Shown one piece after another: positions 1-12,300 of a DNA stretch of 64,000 nt. The stretch spans positions 3,300,042-3,364,041 of the forward strand of contig NW_004624849.1 in NCBI RefSeq assembly GCF_000247695.1. The letters are read 5' to 3'. Positions within the stretch are counted from its first letter, which is position 1. Each line of letters begins with the position of its first letter. The stretch is from Heterocephalus glaber. Its lineage: Eukaryota; Chordata; Mammalia; Rodentia; Bathyergidae. The notes below the pieces were generated by a model, which saw only the letters and a program-made list of their open reading frames with translations, was not told the DNA's origin and searched no databases. Made by a program: the position numbers and the translations under genes.

Positions 1-80
1 ATTCCCAATGAGAAATGTAATTGTGTTGTATACCTACAATGTACCAATAAAATAATTTAATACAAAAAAAAAAAAAGAGG

Positions 81-168
81 GGGCCAGGGATTTAGCTCAG
101 TGGTTTTGCCACCTGCTGCATAAGCGCAAGGACTCGAGTTCGATCCCTGGTACAAAAATAAAAAAATA
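81..168 (+). mobile_element. ID-type SINE
   Basis: Full tRNA-like body ending CGATCCCTGGTAC, then an A-rich tail. A degenerate related piece follows at about 170-237. Confidence 0.85.
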
Positions 169-1074
169 GAAAGAGTAGGGGATGTAGCTTAGTACAGTGG
201 CCTTGAGCTCAATCCCCAGTAATGTTTAAAAAAAGGGAGCATATTTATGCAACAGGGTGCTTTGTGTTTCACTGAAATGTAAATCCTTTCAAAGGTACAG
301 GTGACATTCCTTTTCTGCCATAGAAGGCTCCCTAAGAACCTTTGAGGGTGGCCTGCCTGGGCCTGGGAAGATACCCTAGGTTATTCCCAGAGAAAGTCTA
401 GCCCCTTTCCAGAGGCACTGGAGATGAAGAGAAGCCCAGCAGGTTTTATCCCATAGCTCCAGTGGATGTCTTTTGGCAGACCCCTTCAATAGCAGATAGG
501 CACCTGGTGCAGGTGGAAGTGGGAAAGTTAAGCCTTAGAGAGAGGTGAAAAATTTTTTCTTTTTTAAAAAAAATTTTCTTTCTTGCACTGACATTTGTTT
601 GACCAAAGAAGGAGGTTTGGCATAATTTTAAGAGTTCAGCATCAGAAGGCCGGACTATTGGGGTTCAGATCTCCACTGTGTGACCTTGAATAAGTCATTT
701 AGTTTCTATGGTGAGCTGATAATTTCCCCTCCAAAGATATACAGTCCTAACCCCCAGGACTTGTGAATATGCCACCTTCATGGAAAAAGTGACTTTGCAG
801 ATTTCATTAAAGATCTTGAGAAGGGGAGATTATCCTGGTTTATCTCAGCCCAATCTAAGCATAGGCTGCTTCTTCTCAGAGGGAGGCAGGAGACAGAGTC
901 AAAGGAGTAGGAGGATGGAAATAGAGGTTGGGAGCCAGGAAAGAGAAGAATTCAAAGACTTTACCCCTTTGGCTTTGGATATAGAGAGATATAGAGAGTT
1001 CCTTGTCAGTGGGCCAAGGAACTTGGCAACCTCTAGAAGCTGGAAACGGCAAGGAAACGGATGATCCTCTAGGG

Positions 1075-1253
1075 CAGTGGTGGTGAACCTATAGCAGGAG
1101 TGCCACAGTGGACGTAGAAAGCTCTAAAAGATTAGGGCCGGGGATTTAGCTCAGTGGTTTTGCTGCCTGCTGTGCAAGCACAAGGACCCGAGTTCGATCC
1201 CCAGTACCAAAATATAAAAAATAAATAAAAAAATAAAAGATTTGCCATCACTG
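1075..1253. mobile_element. Short hAT-like element (MITE-type) split by an ID SINE
   Basis: The ends are inverted repeats: CAGTGGTGGTGAACCT at the left, and the complement of CAGTGATGGCAAATCT at the right. Similar bases flank it (TCTAGGG left, CCTAGGG right), fitting a roughly 8-bp hAT target duplication. Without the inserted ID copy it is about 80 bp. Confidence 0.55.
1134..1233 (+). mobile_element. ID-type SINE
   Basis: tRNA-derived body with A/B boxes (GGGATTTAGCTCAGTGG, GAGTTCGATCCC), A-rich tail, and a 9-bp duplication TAAAAGATT at 1125-1133 and 1234-1242. Confidence 0.85.
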
Positions 1254-2268
1254 CCTAGGGCTTCCAGAAGAAAGGAACACAGCCCTGACAACACTCTCAT
1301 TTCAGGACTTCTGACTTTCAAAACTGTAATATAATAAATCTGTATTGTAGCTGCTGAGTTTGTGATAATTTGTTACAACAGCCACAGTAATACCAGTAAT
1401 ACCATCTCTCTGGTCCTTAGTTTCCTCACTTGTAAATGACAACTTTATAGGGTTGTGGGGATGAAGAGTTTATAACATTAGGTGCTGGGGCTGTAGCTCA
1501 GTGGCAGAGCTCTTGCCTAATATACACAAGGGCCTACATTCAATCGCTAGAACCATACACACAAAGTTTGTAGCATTAAATGTTTTGAACCATGCATGGT
1601 ATATAGTGTCTGCTTAAAAAATGTCAGTTATTAGGCCCATCCTGTTCCCTACCATCTCCTCCCCTTGCATCTTTGCTGGACTTGGGCAGGCAGGTTCAGG
1701 AACATGTGGGACAGGGCTGAGGCATCAGCAGGGAGGGTCAGCTGGAGGTTGTTGGAACTGACAGACTGGTAGAAGAAGGCAAACCATGGTCTAGAGTGGA
1801 TGTACACCCAGACAGAGGGGCCTAGGGCTGCATAAGGCCCCCAGAGTCCCAGAAGCCCTTGAGAGAAGGCCTAGTGAGACTGTGGGAGGGGGCTCCTTGG
1901 CCACGATTATGGAATGGCAGGCATTTATGGCACCTTTGGGTTCCAGGACTCTGGGTCAGTTAATAGGAGAATTCTAGGAGGTAAGCTCCTTGAGGAGAGG
2001 GCCCAAAGGGCAAAAGGAGAAATCAGAGGGCCCTGCCCTCCATGAACTCAGTCTGGAAGGGCAGACAAACAAATAGAGAACAAAGCAGAGGAGGACAGAT
2101 GAAAGGCTGAGGGTGCTTTGTACACACAGAGATTCTTCCACAGAGGGGCAAGGAGCTTCCTGGAGGAAGTGGCCCTTGATCTGGGCCCTTAAAGCTGGAT
2201 GAGGGCTCTGTGTTGCCACATCCTGGCAGTGGGAAGGAGCCTATCACACAGTCCTCTCAGCCACTCAC

Positions 2269-3308
2269 CTCGGTTGGTGACAAGGAAGATCACATACTCA
2301 TCGAACGCCTCTGGGCGAGTCAGAGCCATCTCAGCACAGATCTCCTCCACCACATCCAGGGCCACCTGGGGTGGGGCAGGAAGGACAAGGCTATGCCAGC
2401 TGGGCCTGACCTCTGTCCCACAGGCTCCACCCAGGCCCCAGGAGCTGAATGTAGAGTTCCTCAGCCTCTCTTTACAGAGGTGCATGATCCTCTGAGGCCT
2501 CAGAGAATCTTCCTTATTCAGAGAGCGAACACAGCTTCTGGAGTCTGAGCCTTAGGTTCAAATTCTGCCTTTGTCCCTATTTGCAATTCATATGAGGTTT
2601 AGCTTGCTCTTCTGAGAAATATAGCCACTCCTCAGTATCCTTGGGGGACTGGTTCAGGACCCCTTCAGACACCAATCCAAGGACCCTCAAGTCCCTCATC
2701 TAAGATTGTGTAGTATTGCATATTATCCTTGCACATTCTCTTATATACTTTAAATCATCTCTAAATGACTTATGATACCTAATACAGGATCATTGCTACG
2801 TAAATAGTTGTTTTAATGTATCATTTAGGGAATATGATAAGAAATTGATACATGTTCAGATGTAACTTCTTTTTTTAGTTTTTTTGAAACAGGGTCTCTC
2901 TGTGTAGTCCAGGCTTGCCTTTAACTCACTATATAGTTTAGCCTGGCCTCAAACCCATAGCAATCCTCCTGCCTCAGCCTCCTGACTGCTGGGATTACAG
3001 GCATGTGCCACCATGCCCAGCTCAGATGTAACTTTTTGCTTTTCAAATATTTTCAATCTGCTGGTGCAGAACCTGTGGATATGGAGGGTCAAATGTATGT
3101 CTTGCCTTGTGGGACTCGGGAAAGCCTCTGAGGGACTCAGCACCTTAGGGACTCACACAACATTGACCCCAAAGACTGGGGTGTCCCTGCCCTTCCAGTG
3201 CCTGCCTGCTAGGGGCATCCCCTTACTCACAGTGCATGTTTTGATTTTTAGATGGCGTTCAAGGCCTCCAGGAAGAAGGAAAAGCTGCCTCTTGGAACTG
3301 CGACCTGC
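2269..3308 (-). CDS. MYO15A: MYO15A exons 59-60: start of C-terminal FERM
   Basis: Exons 3231-3308 ([26 protein letters not shown]) and 2269-2365 ([32 protein letters not shown]). This is the F1 lobe of the final FERM. Exon 60 leaves one base of a Gly codon. No continuation matching QHVCPLSRRAYILD was found down to position 1, so the rest of FERM and the PDZ-binding tail are beyond the left edge. Confidence 0.94.
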
Positions 3309-6300
3309 CTGGGGGATGAAGCAAGAGAGGGAAGAGAAGCTGGGTGCTGTGATCTGAGACAGCTGTTGTCCCTTGCCATGGGAGGCCCCCAGCTAAGGGG
3401 TCCTGGGCACATATGTGTAGGAACCCTTGTGCCTCTAGCAGGGCCCATCTGCAAACCCTGAGCAGCACATATGCACCCAACACTGGGGTCTCCGAGCAGG
3501 CTCATATCTCCTGCTCATCTCACCCCCCAGCCCCACACCAGCTCACCAACATGGCCCTGAACTCCATGCTGCTAGGGAGCTCTAGACGTCCCCCGAAGCG
3601 CAAGGTCTTCTTCAGGTTCTGCTCACAGGCCTTAGCAATCCCTGCAGGGGCAGGAGTCAAGACCTTGCCCAAGGTTGGCAGTGCTCAAGGGGCTCTTCTT
3701 GCCCCCAGCCATGACCCCTCTGTACTCTCTCCGAAAGCTATAGGGCAGGCATTTCCTTCCCCCATTTGATAGTGGAGGAATCTGAGCTCAGCAAGGGGCA
3801 GTGATTTCCCCAAGGTCAAGAGCTGGATTGGAACAATATCTTAAGTGGTCACAGCCTTTTGTCTTGCCCTTGGCTGTATGGAAACAGCTGTGACCCTGAG
3901 GTGGTGAGTGGGCAACTCATCTCCAAAAGGCTCTGTGGCTAGGGTAAGGCTCTCTGCCTCTGCCAGCTGGGCACCTTGCCAATTACCCTGCCTCTCCAGA
4001 TACCCCAAAACCCCTCCATCAGGCTGTAAATCTCTGGGCTCAGCAGTGCCCTCATTCTGCTCTGGGGAGGGGTCAAGAGTTCTGGGGGCACATTCTGCTG
4101 CCTCCTCACATCTGGGAACCCTTCCCTGGGGAGCGGGGTCTGTTTATCTCTGGATCGGGGAATATTTTTAATTGAACCAGAGAGAGAAAGATTCAGAGGC
4201 AGGAAGAGCAAGTTTCCCCATCTCCCTGGATGCCATCACTATAGGGTGACTAGAGGAGCCCTGGCCTCTTTCTTAGGGGGGCCCTTGGGTTGCTATGGAA
4301 ATAAAACTGAGAACTGGTCTCTTGCCCCGTACTGGAAGGGGAAGAGGAGAGACCAGACCTTGGCACCAACTGTGGGCCCACTGAAGACCCTTTTTGAGTC
4401 CCAGCAGCACAGTGGCTTCTTGCCCATCTTCTTCTCTGCCTCTCCCATGTGTCACATACTCCCACCTTTAGCCCTTTGCTCCACCCACCCAGTCTACCTG
4501 GGAATTCTTCCTATGAGCTCACCATCTAGGGCAGTATCTCCTCCAGGAAGCATTCCCTGACCACCCCATCATGACATCAGGTAACCCACCATACCAACCT
4601 CTTTGAGAATTCCATGAATGTTTGCTGAGAAAGTTAACATTGTCCAGCACCTTCAAAGGGCCAGGGCCTTTGGGTTTCCTTCTCACCAGCTTCCTGCCCT
4701 GTCCCCACCCAAGATATGTGCAGCTTTAGGTCCCCATTCATGGGCTCCTCACCCTGGAAGGGCAGGCCTGGGGTCCTGCTCACATGCTGGAGAAAGCGCA
4801 TGAGGTGTGGGTAGAGGACCTCAGAGCAGCTGTGGTAGGCAGCCATGATGTACAGCAGTCTCCAGCCTCGCTGGCAGCTGTCTCTGCAAGGACACACACA
4901 GGGCCTCATCACAGGTGGTCACAGAACCATGGTGTATACCAGGAACTTGAGCTGGTAGCTTAGATCTGAGGCAGCACCTGTTCTCTGAGGACATGCCTCC
5001 TGGATAGTAAGTGCAGGGCAAATGGATCCTGAGGCCATGCAAAAGCACATTCTGCCTGGGAAGTCAGGTGGAGACAGGAAGGAATAGGATGAGGCACCAA
5101 AGACTTTTCTGTGTAGTGGATCTCTCTGGGCAAGACAGAACCTGCTGGGGCTATGCAGAGGTAGTGGCAGTAAGTCCTGGGGACAGGCAGGCTGTGCAAA
5201 AGCAGGATACACACTTACAGTGTATTGGCTCTGTATGAGCAAAACCCAGTAATTCATCTTCATACTGCCCTGGCTGTGGAAGTTTCAACTGTGGGCACCT
5301 CTGGTATCTGAGGAGACTACTTGGGTTTCTTTTCACAAACACCCATTCCTCTCTAATTCCTGTAGTCTGAAGATAGGCATGGGAATCAGGTCTGCCCAAT
5401 TAGAACATTGCAGCCCCCCTACCCCAACTCCTGGCCACAGTCACTGGCTTAGGAATGGACATATGATGCAGAACCGGACAATTAGAGGTTAGACCCAGAT
5501 CTAACCAGTCAACACTTTGTACATTCCAGCAAGTGTGGTCTGTTCAAGGATGAGTGTGTGACCAACTCCAGAAAATAAAGCTGGATTTGGGAGTTTCTGT
5601 AGCAAATACTGGATCAGTTTCACTTTCTCTTGGATTGCTGTATTGAGGAAATGTCTCCCCAACCCTGTCACTTTGTTAATCTATGAGAGAGGTTACTTGT
5701 GAATGATATCCACATAGAAGCAGAGCCAAGAAATGAAGAAAGCTTGCTTCCTAATGACACCTAGATCCAGCAATACATGAAGTCATACACTCAATGATAT
5801 TTTAGCTACCCGAACCAGTAAGTTTCTTCTTTTGGTTAAATAAGTTGATCTGGGTTTCTGTCATTTGCATCTAAGAATCTGGACCTACACATTATCATTG
5901 CCATTTTATAGATGAGGAAACAAGACCAGAGAGCAGAAATGGTATGTCTCAGACCAAATAATTCCAAAAACGTGTGGATGAAGAAGAAGATAGGGGAGGG
6001 AATTTGAGAGGGGATAGGTCTGGGGAGGCAGGGAGCTGAACTGGCCACTCCTGGAGCCTGGACATGGTGGGGGATTGGGAGGAAGTCCAGGTGACTCACT
6101 TCTTGGAGCTGGTATTGTCTGTGATCTGCTTCACAATTTGGCAGTAACACTCATCTCGCATGACCTCATGGTCCTCACAAAGCTGAAAGAAGGCAGGCCA
6201 GGTCACATTCCAAGGACATGCCAGGAGTCATTCAACATACCAGGTACAGAAGAGCAGCCTAGACACTTAGAGGTAGGCCTGGTGCCCCCACCCCACCCCA

Positions 6301-9300
6301 GTAGGATGCATTCCTCTTTGGGCCATGTAATAGCTTTCTACACTAATGTCCTGCAACTGGTTGACAGGAAAATAGAAACACAGAGCAGCAAAGGCAACCT
6401 CAGCATAGTTGCCTAGACTGACCTTCAGGAGGGTGCAGAGCATGTCCCGTTCACTCTGGCCCTTCAGTGGGGCATCCCCCATGAACCTCATCACAGCTGT
6501 AGGAAAGATCTACCCTGCTCAAGCCAACCAAATCCCAGCATCATATCCCTCAAGGGACCCAGGATCAAACCCCTCCCCAGGAGGCCATGGCCATAGGCAG
6601 CTGGGGGCTTCTATTTTCTTCAAGGCGTTCCAAGTCTGGGTTGGGAAAGGGAAAGAATCTGAGGACCAGAGAGGAATGGTGACAAGCAGAAATCACACAG
6701 TGTGGCATCTCATGGGGTGGTAGCTGCAGCCCCACCCTCATACCTAGGAACATGTCTGTGGCCATCCTGTTGAGGCTGCTGTCACTGAGCTCAATAAGGG
6801 ATTCGTGGACTGGGGTCTGTGAGAGAAGGAAGCAGCTGTGTTACAAGGGATACTTAAAATAGAAGAGGGTCACATTATACTACTAGGCCCACATCACAAA
6901 AGGGGGGCCAGGCCTGCCACTGGGGATAGATGCTGCTCCTGGGAGGAATCCTGGCCCCCGAGGTGCAGGAGCTGGAGAGTCTCACTAAGGTCAAGGTTGT
7001 TTATCCCAGGGTGGGGGAGGGGTGCTTGCATCACCACTTTACAGATGGAGGAACTGAGGCCCAGGACTGAAGACCTTGGTGAAGCAAATCATGTCCTCCA
7101 AGGTTCTGGACTCTCGGCCCTCCTTGCATTTCGGCCTGAGGCCATCCCTGCAACAGGAAGGGAGTGCTACTGACCAGTCTTGCCTCCCTGCCATTAGCAA
7201 CATCTTTCCTCAAGTAGGAATGTTCTTGACCCATCTGCTAAGTCAGTCTACCTGGCAGGAAGGCACTCAGAGGCTGAGGCTGAGCAGGCCTCACTCCTGG
7301 GTGTTCTCTCAGCCCACCCATCCCACCTGCAGCTTGGACAGCCATGAGACACCCGGAAGAGCCTTCCTTGGTGTGGGGAAGAGGGATGGGACCACTACTC
7401 ACTGGAGCCACCTCTGAGGATCTCGGAAATACTTCTGGGCAAACTCAAGCATTGTGTATGGTGAAAATTCCAGGGTATCCTCTCCATGGTCAGCAGAATG
7501 GGCCCTGACTGGGGGACCCTGCATGAAAAGGGGAGCTAGGAAGGCCTGTGTGGCCACATCCTGCCTTGCCTTCCAGTCCAAGATGACTGAAGGCAAATCC
7601 TCACTGATCCCAGACTCTAGCTGCCCACCCACGGAGACCACTGGCATCTGGACCACCAGTGTCCAGTTGGCCTCACCCCTTCAAGCCTGCCACACCTACC
7701 ACATTCCACCCGAGTCTGCCTTCTGCCCCTCTAAGCCATACCTCCACCAGGCCAGCCCCTCCATGGGGGTGGCTGTTTTGCCAAGGCTGACACCACCTCT
7801 TGCTCCAAAATTTGCCTTGATTCCACCCCTTGATAGCTCCACTCCACAAGCCTGCCCTGCCCCACTCACCTGGCCCAGTCCCACTCCAGGTTGACTTCAC
7901 CCACTGACTGGCCCAGGCTGATCTTGCTCCTTTGCTCTGTTTGCAATCAACTGACTTCACCTTCCCTTACCTCATTTGGACACACCTCCAATCACCTCTG
8001 GTCACATCCTGTGGGTCACACATCTGGCTGTCCCTGTTCCCGGACTGGCTATGCTTTTGGGTGACCTAATCGCTTCTGCTACTTCAGTCAGGCTGCCCCT
8101 CCTTATCCCTTGTGACCTGACCCTGCTACTGGTCTCACCTCTCTCCTTCGGCCCACTTCCTGTGCAGCAGCTGTAGAGGCCACAGCAGCAGCCACAGCGG
8201 CAGCCCGGCCCCGGCTCGGCTCAGCTGGTAGCTGCAGGAAGTCAGGGGCAGCGGCAGGCTGCACTAGCTCAGAAGGGAAGCGGCCCACGCGCCCATGGAC
8301 AGTCCCGAATCGCCAGCCTAGCAGGCAGGAAACAGGTTGAGCCTAAATGGAAAGTTTTTCCTTGGGATAAAGGGGGTACTTCGGGGACATTCGGGTACTT
8401 CCTTGAGGCCTCCTTCTCCCCTGAGCTCTGTAAGGGAGGACATGCTATTGGCCATGCCACATGAGCACTATACTGCTAAGCTATACCTCCAACCCTTATC
8501 CAGCCACTTTACCAATGAGTAAACAAAGGCTCAGGTAAAGGAAGAGGTTGGGACACTGGACCATCGTGGGAGATGGAGCAGATGGGCAAAGCAGCCCTTG
8601 AGAACTCTCAGAGCATGCAGAGACACAGAGAGGGCCTAAGCCATAAACATGAAAACACTAAGGCCCACCACAGACACCCCTCAGCCACACCTGCAGGCAG
8701 AGGGTTGGGCTGTATGGCTACCACCCGACATTGCCAGGCCTGCCATGGACCTTACATGACCCAGCCAGGGGAAATTGCTTTGGAGCACCAAGAAGCCCTC
8801 TTCATGCATGTGCAGTGTGAGTGCATGACACTAGGGTCAGCCCTATTTAGAGTTCCAGGTTTGGAGGCCTCCTTGGGTTACCCACCAAAGTCAGGGCCTC
8901 TGCGCTGCAGCTCCTCTAGGTATACCACCTTCTTGCGGACCACACAGCCGGCACTGTATCCTGTGGACTGGCTCATGTCAGCATCTGCCAGGGAGGCCCT
9001 GTCCCCCTCCTCCTACCACTCAACACATAGCTGCCCCACTCCATGGTGCTGACCCACTCGAGGTGGCTGCAGAGGCTGCAGGTGAATGATGTCACCCTTG
9101 TGGAAGGACAGCAGTGCTGGGTCCTCAGGCAGGAAGTTCCTCACAGCGACCACGTAGTCAGAGTCCTGGGTCAGCCAGGGACAGGATAAGGAGATGTTTC
9201 CCCTCACCCTCTTCTCAGAGGTTCAGCCCTCCTCCCTGGCTCCTCCCACTCTCCCCATCACATCAGAGAAGGGAGCACTCCCTAGGTGAGAAGTAGGAAG

Positions 9301-12300
9301 GGCATTCCAGGTAGAAGGCACAACCTATGCAAAGGCCTGAGGCGTACAGAAGCCTATAGACAGGCTCTGGCGCACACACAGGCATTCACACTTCCTAAAC
9401 AGGTGTGACTTGAATCAATCCAGGGTGGGAGAGCCTTGTTTTAGGCCCTTCCATTCTGGGCAGTGAGGGGCATCTGTGGGAAGATCCTGACCTTCTTCAG
9501 CTCCAGAATGAAGTCGTCCACCAGGCTCTTGACCTGGCGAGCTCGGGCTGAGAAGAGGATGACCTTCTCGCTGGCCAGGTTGAACTCCAGCATGTTCTGC
9601 GAGGGCACGGTCACAAACAAGATGTCTGCAAAGCTGGAGGATGGGAAGATGGCATGAGGGTTGGATCCCATGGCCAGAGGAATGTTCTCGCTGACCTCTG
9701 CTCTTCATTCTGTTTCTGCCCTGTCCCATCCCTGAAGCCCAGCCCCATACTAGTTCCCAGGGGACCCAAGGGACCTCCTTCCTCCCCTCTATGACTCTTC
9801 TGCAACTTCTGCTCATCTCCAATCACCCTTTTAACTTCAGCCTCTCCCCATCCCTTGCCCCTTTGCCCACACAGATCTCTCTCCATCTTTCAAAGCAAGG
9901 AGGTTTCACCCAAACAATTATCAAGGCTCTTCCTGATCTCATGGTAGAAAGCACAAAAGGGATTTCTCACAAGAAAGGGAGTCTGAGCGCTCAGTAAAGT
10001 CTCACAGCCAGGGCACTACTTCCCTTTCCAGCTGCCTCAGGTCTTGGATGCTTACAGCCCAGTCATCCCACTACATAGTGAGCTTTGGAGGGCCGGAAGG
10101 TCTGGTGTGTGGTCTGAATGGCAGGACAGGGTAGTGGTCCCCTAGCTGAACTACTTCCTTCCTGTGTGACTTATGACAAGCAACTTCTTTCTGAGCCTCA
10201 GTTTTCCAAGTCCTAAAATGGACATATTGGCTGGGGATTTAGCTCAGTGGTTCCGCTGCCTGCTCCACAAGCTCAAGGACCTGAGTTCGATCCCTGGTAC
10301 CATAAAAAAAAAAAAAGAAGAAGAAGAAGCCAAGCTAAAATGGACATATTTAGAGCTTAGTACATCACAGGTGAGCAGGTCTGGAGAGAATGAGGCAATG
10401 CTGAAGCTAGTTTGTGCCCTAGTCTCTAGCCAGCCACACTTCCACCTGCCTGCCCATCACCTGTATGCACGAAGGATGTGCAGCTGTCCGCTGACCTCCT
10501 GGTTGCTCTTGACCATGCGCAGGAGTTTGATGCCTGTGTGGGATACAGCTAGGATCTGCACACCAGTTCCCACGCTGCCCTGGGGTGAGGATGAGGGGCA
10601 CGTGAGGGCCTTCTACCCTCAACCCTGAATGTGCTGGACAGCTGGGAGGGGGCAAGCAGGGGTTCCCACCGTGGCAGGGAAGAGGCGAGAGAAGTAGACC
10701 TCCCAGCTGTCTCGGGCGGTGTCGACCACAGCCCGCTTCACTCTCTCTGTTATCAGAGGCTGCTGCGTATCCAGCTGGTTCTGGGCTAAGAGAGGTCCTC
10801 ATCTGGTCAGCACTCCCTCTCCCTCCCCTGCCAGCTCATATCTGAAAGCTCAGGGAGAGAGGCTGACACCCATCAGGAGAGTATCTGCCCAGTATCCATA
10901 CTGGGAGACAGAAAGCCAGAGATGAACAAGAGCCGGGACCACACTGCATGTCAGGAACTCCTGACTTCATCCATGCAGCCTGGCCATGTAAGGGCCAGAG
11001 CCAAGCAAGGAGGTGCACACCTGGGAGGTAGGTGGCTGGGCTTGTCTGCACAAGCCTCCCTCTGGGAAAGGGCTGGCCATGGCTCCAGGTGGCTACCCCA
11101 CCAACACCGCTACCCACCCTCACCATACCGAAGAGGGCCTTCATCCTGAGCCTCTCATCCTGGGAGATGCGCAGGCAGGCTTCTGACAGTGTGTCGTGCA
11201 GGATCTACAGAAACAGGCCATGATGTGGGACTCCCCCAGCTAGGAACCGGGCTGGACTGTTTTGGGGTGCATAGGAATGGTGCATCCCATTTTGCAGCAG
11301 TGGCATCATACGTAAACTGGATCCTCGTCTGAAATCAGATTCCACGTCAAAGGGGTCCTCTCTCTTCTCACCTTTGAAAGTCCTTCTGCCTTTCCCAGGC
11401 CCCAGTTTCCTTATCTGTTCATTGGGGCTTGGATTTGACCTCTGGGCCCTGCCTAGTTCAGACAGACTATGACTCTGGTTAGATTGAACTGTGGGCTCAC
11501 TGACCTTGTCCATGGAAGTGGGGGGTTCTGCAGAAGGTTTTCCCAACCTCAAAGACCCCACATGCCACAATGTGAAGCAGAATTTGTAGTCTGTGGTCCC
11601 ATTGCCCTATGAGTACAGTGAAGCAGAAAGGGAAGAGAAGTCTCACCTGCCGGAACAGGAGGTCTAGCTGCACAGGGTGGCTGTAGTTGTCCTTGGGGTA
11701 AAACACCTGTGAGACAGGTCTTCAGTGGGTATCTTTGGACTGCTCCTTCACCTTGCTTCGCACCACCCTGCTCCTCAGAAGAAGCCCAGCTCCTCACCAG
11801 TCCCTCCTGGGCTTTAGCACTGCCCCTAGCTCTAGCCCCACCCACCCCATTCTCCCGGGCCAGCACCCCAACTCTCCACACATTTCATCTCAATGTAGCC
11901 CTTCCCCTGACTCTGGCCTGGGCTTGCCAGGCACCTCTTTGCGAAGGAAGATCCGCCAGGGGGCATTCTGGTAGCTGTAAAAGTTGGGGTTGATGAGGCG
12001 ATGCAGCTGGGTCTGCACGGGTTCCTCAGGGGGCTCCAGTGATCTTGAAGCCAGTGCTGGAGAGAGCAGAGGGGAGTGAGGCGTTATGTAGCACCTCTCA
12101 AGACCAAGTGGGAGGGGTGGGAGGGAGGGGGACTGGGGAGGAACCATGAGTTCCTAGACATTTGCACAGGTGGGTACACTCATACAACCCAGGCCTCTGT
12201 TCTACAGGTACTGTATAGAGGACGCCTATACCTCAGTCAACAAGATAGACAGGGGCCCTGCTCTTGACTTTAAAGTCTCATGGCAGGTGCAGGTGGAACA

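Larger units (their letters stand above)
715..1400 (+). repeat. MLT1-like LTR remnant (ERVL-MaLR), interrupted
   Basis: The sequence keeps typical MLT1-type phrases: GACTTTGCAGATTTCATTAA, GGGGAGATTATCCTGG, CTCTAGAAGCTGGAAACGGC and a 3' end with GTGATAATTTGTTACAACAG. It is a non-coding, ancient LTR fragment split by a hAT-like element at 1075-1253. Family assignment is from memory of the consensus. Confidence 0.6.
1..2268. other. MYO15A intron 60 (partial)
   Basis: There are no exons. It holds two ID SINEs with degenerate tRNA-like pieces (81-168, about 170-237, 1134-1233, about 1482-1560) and an MLT1-like LTR remnant (about 715-1400) containing a short hAT-like element. The part from 1600 to 2268 is apparently unique sequence. 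Confidence 0.75.

Noticed and set aside
81..168. tRNA genes suggested by the A and B box motifs in many places
   Set aside because: All copies share the same ID SINE body with 3' A-rich tails and target duplications, and do not form a functional tRNA cloverleaf.
780..1064. 94-codon open frame on the plus strand
   Set aside because: It lies inside an MLT1-like LTR remnant; non-coding repeat.
9054..9165. GTGGGT as donor of MYO15A exon 49, four bases earlier
   Set aside because: It would break the reading of VGYSAGC in exon 50; the GTCAGC donor gives the correct phase.
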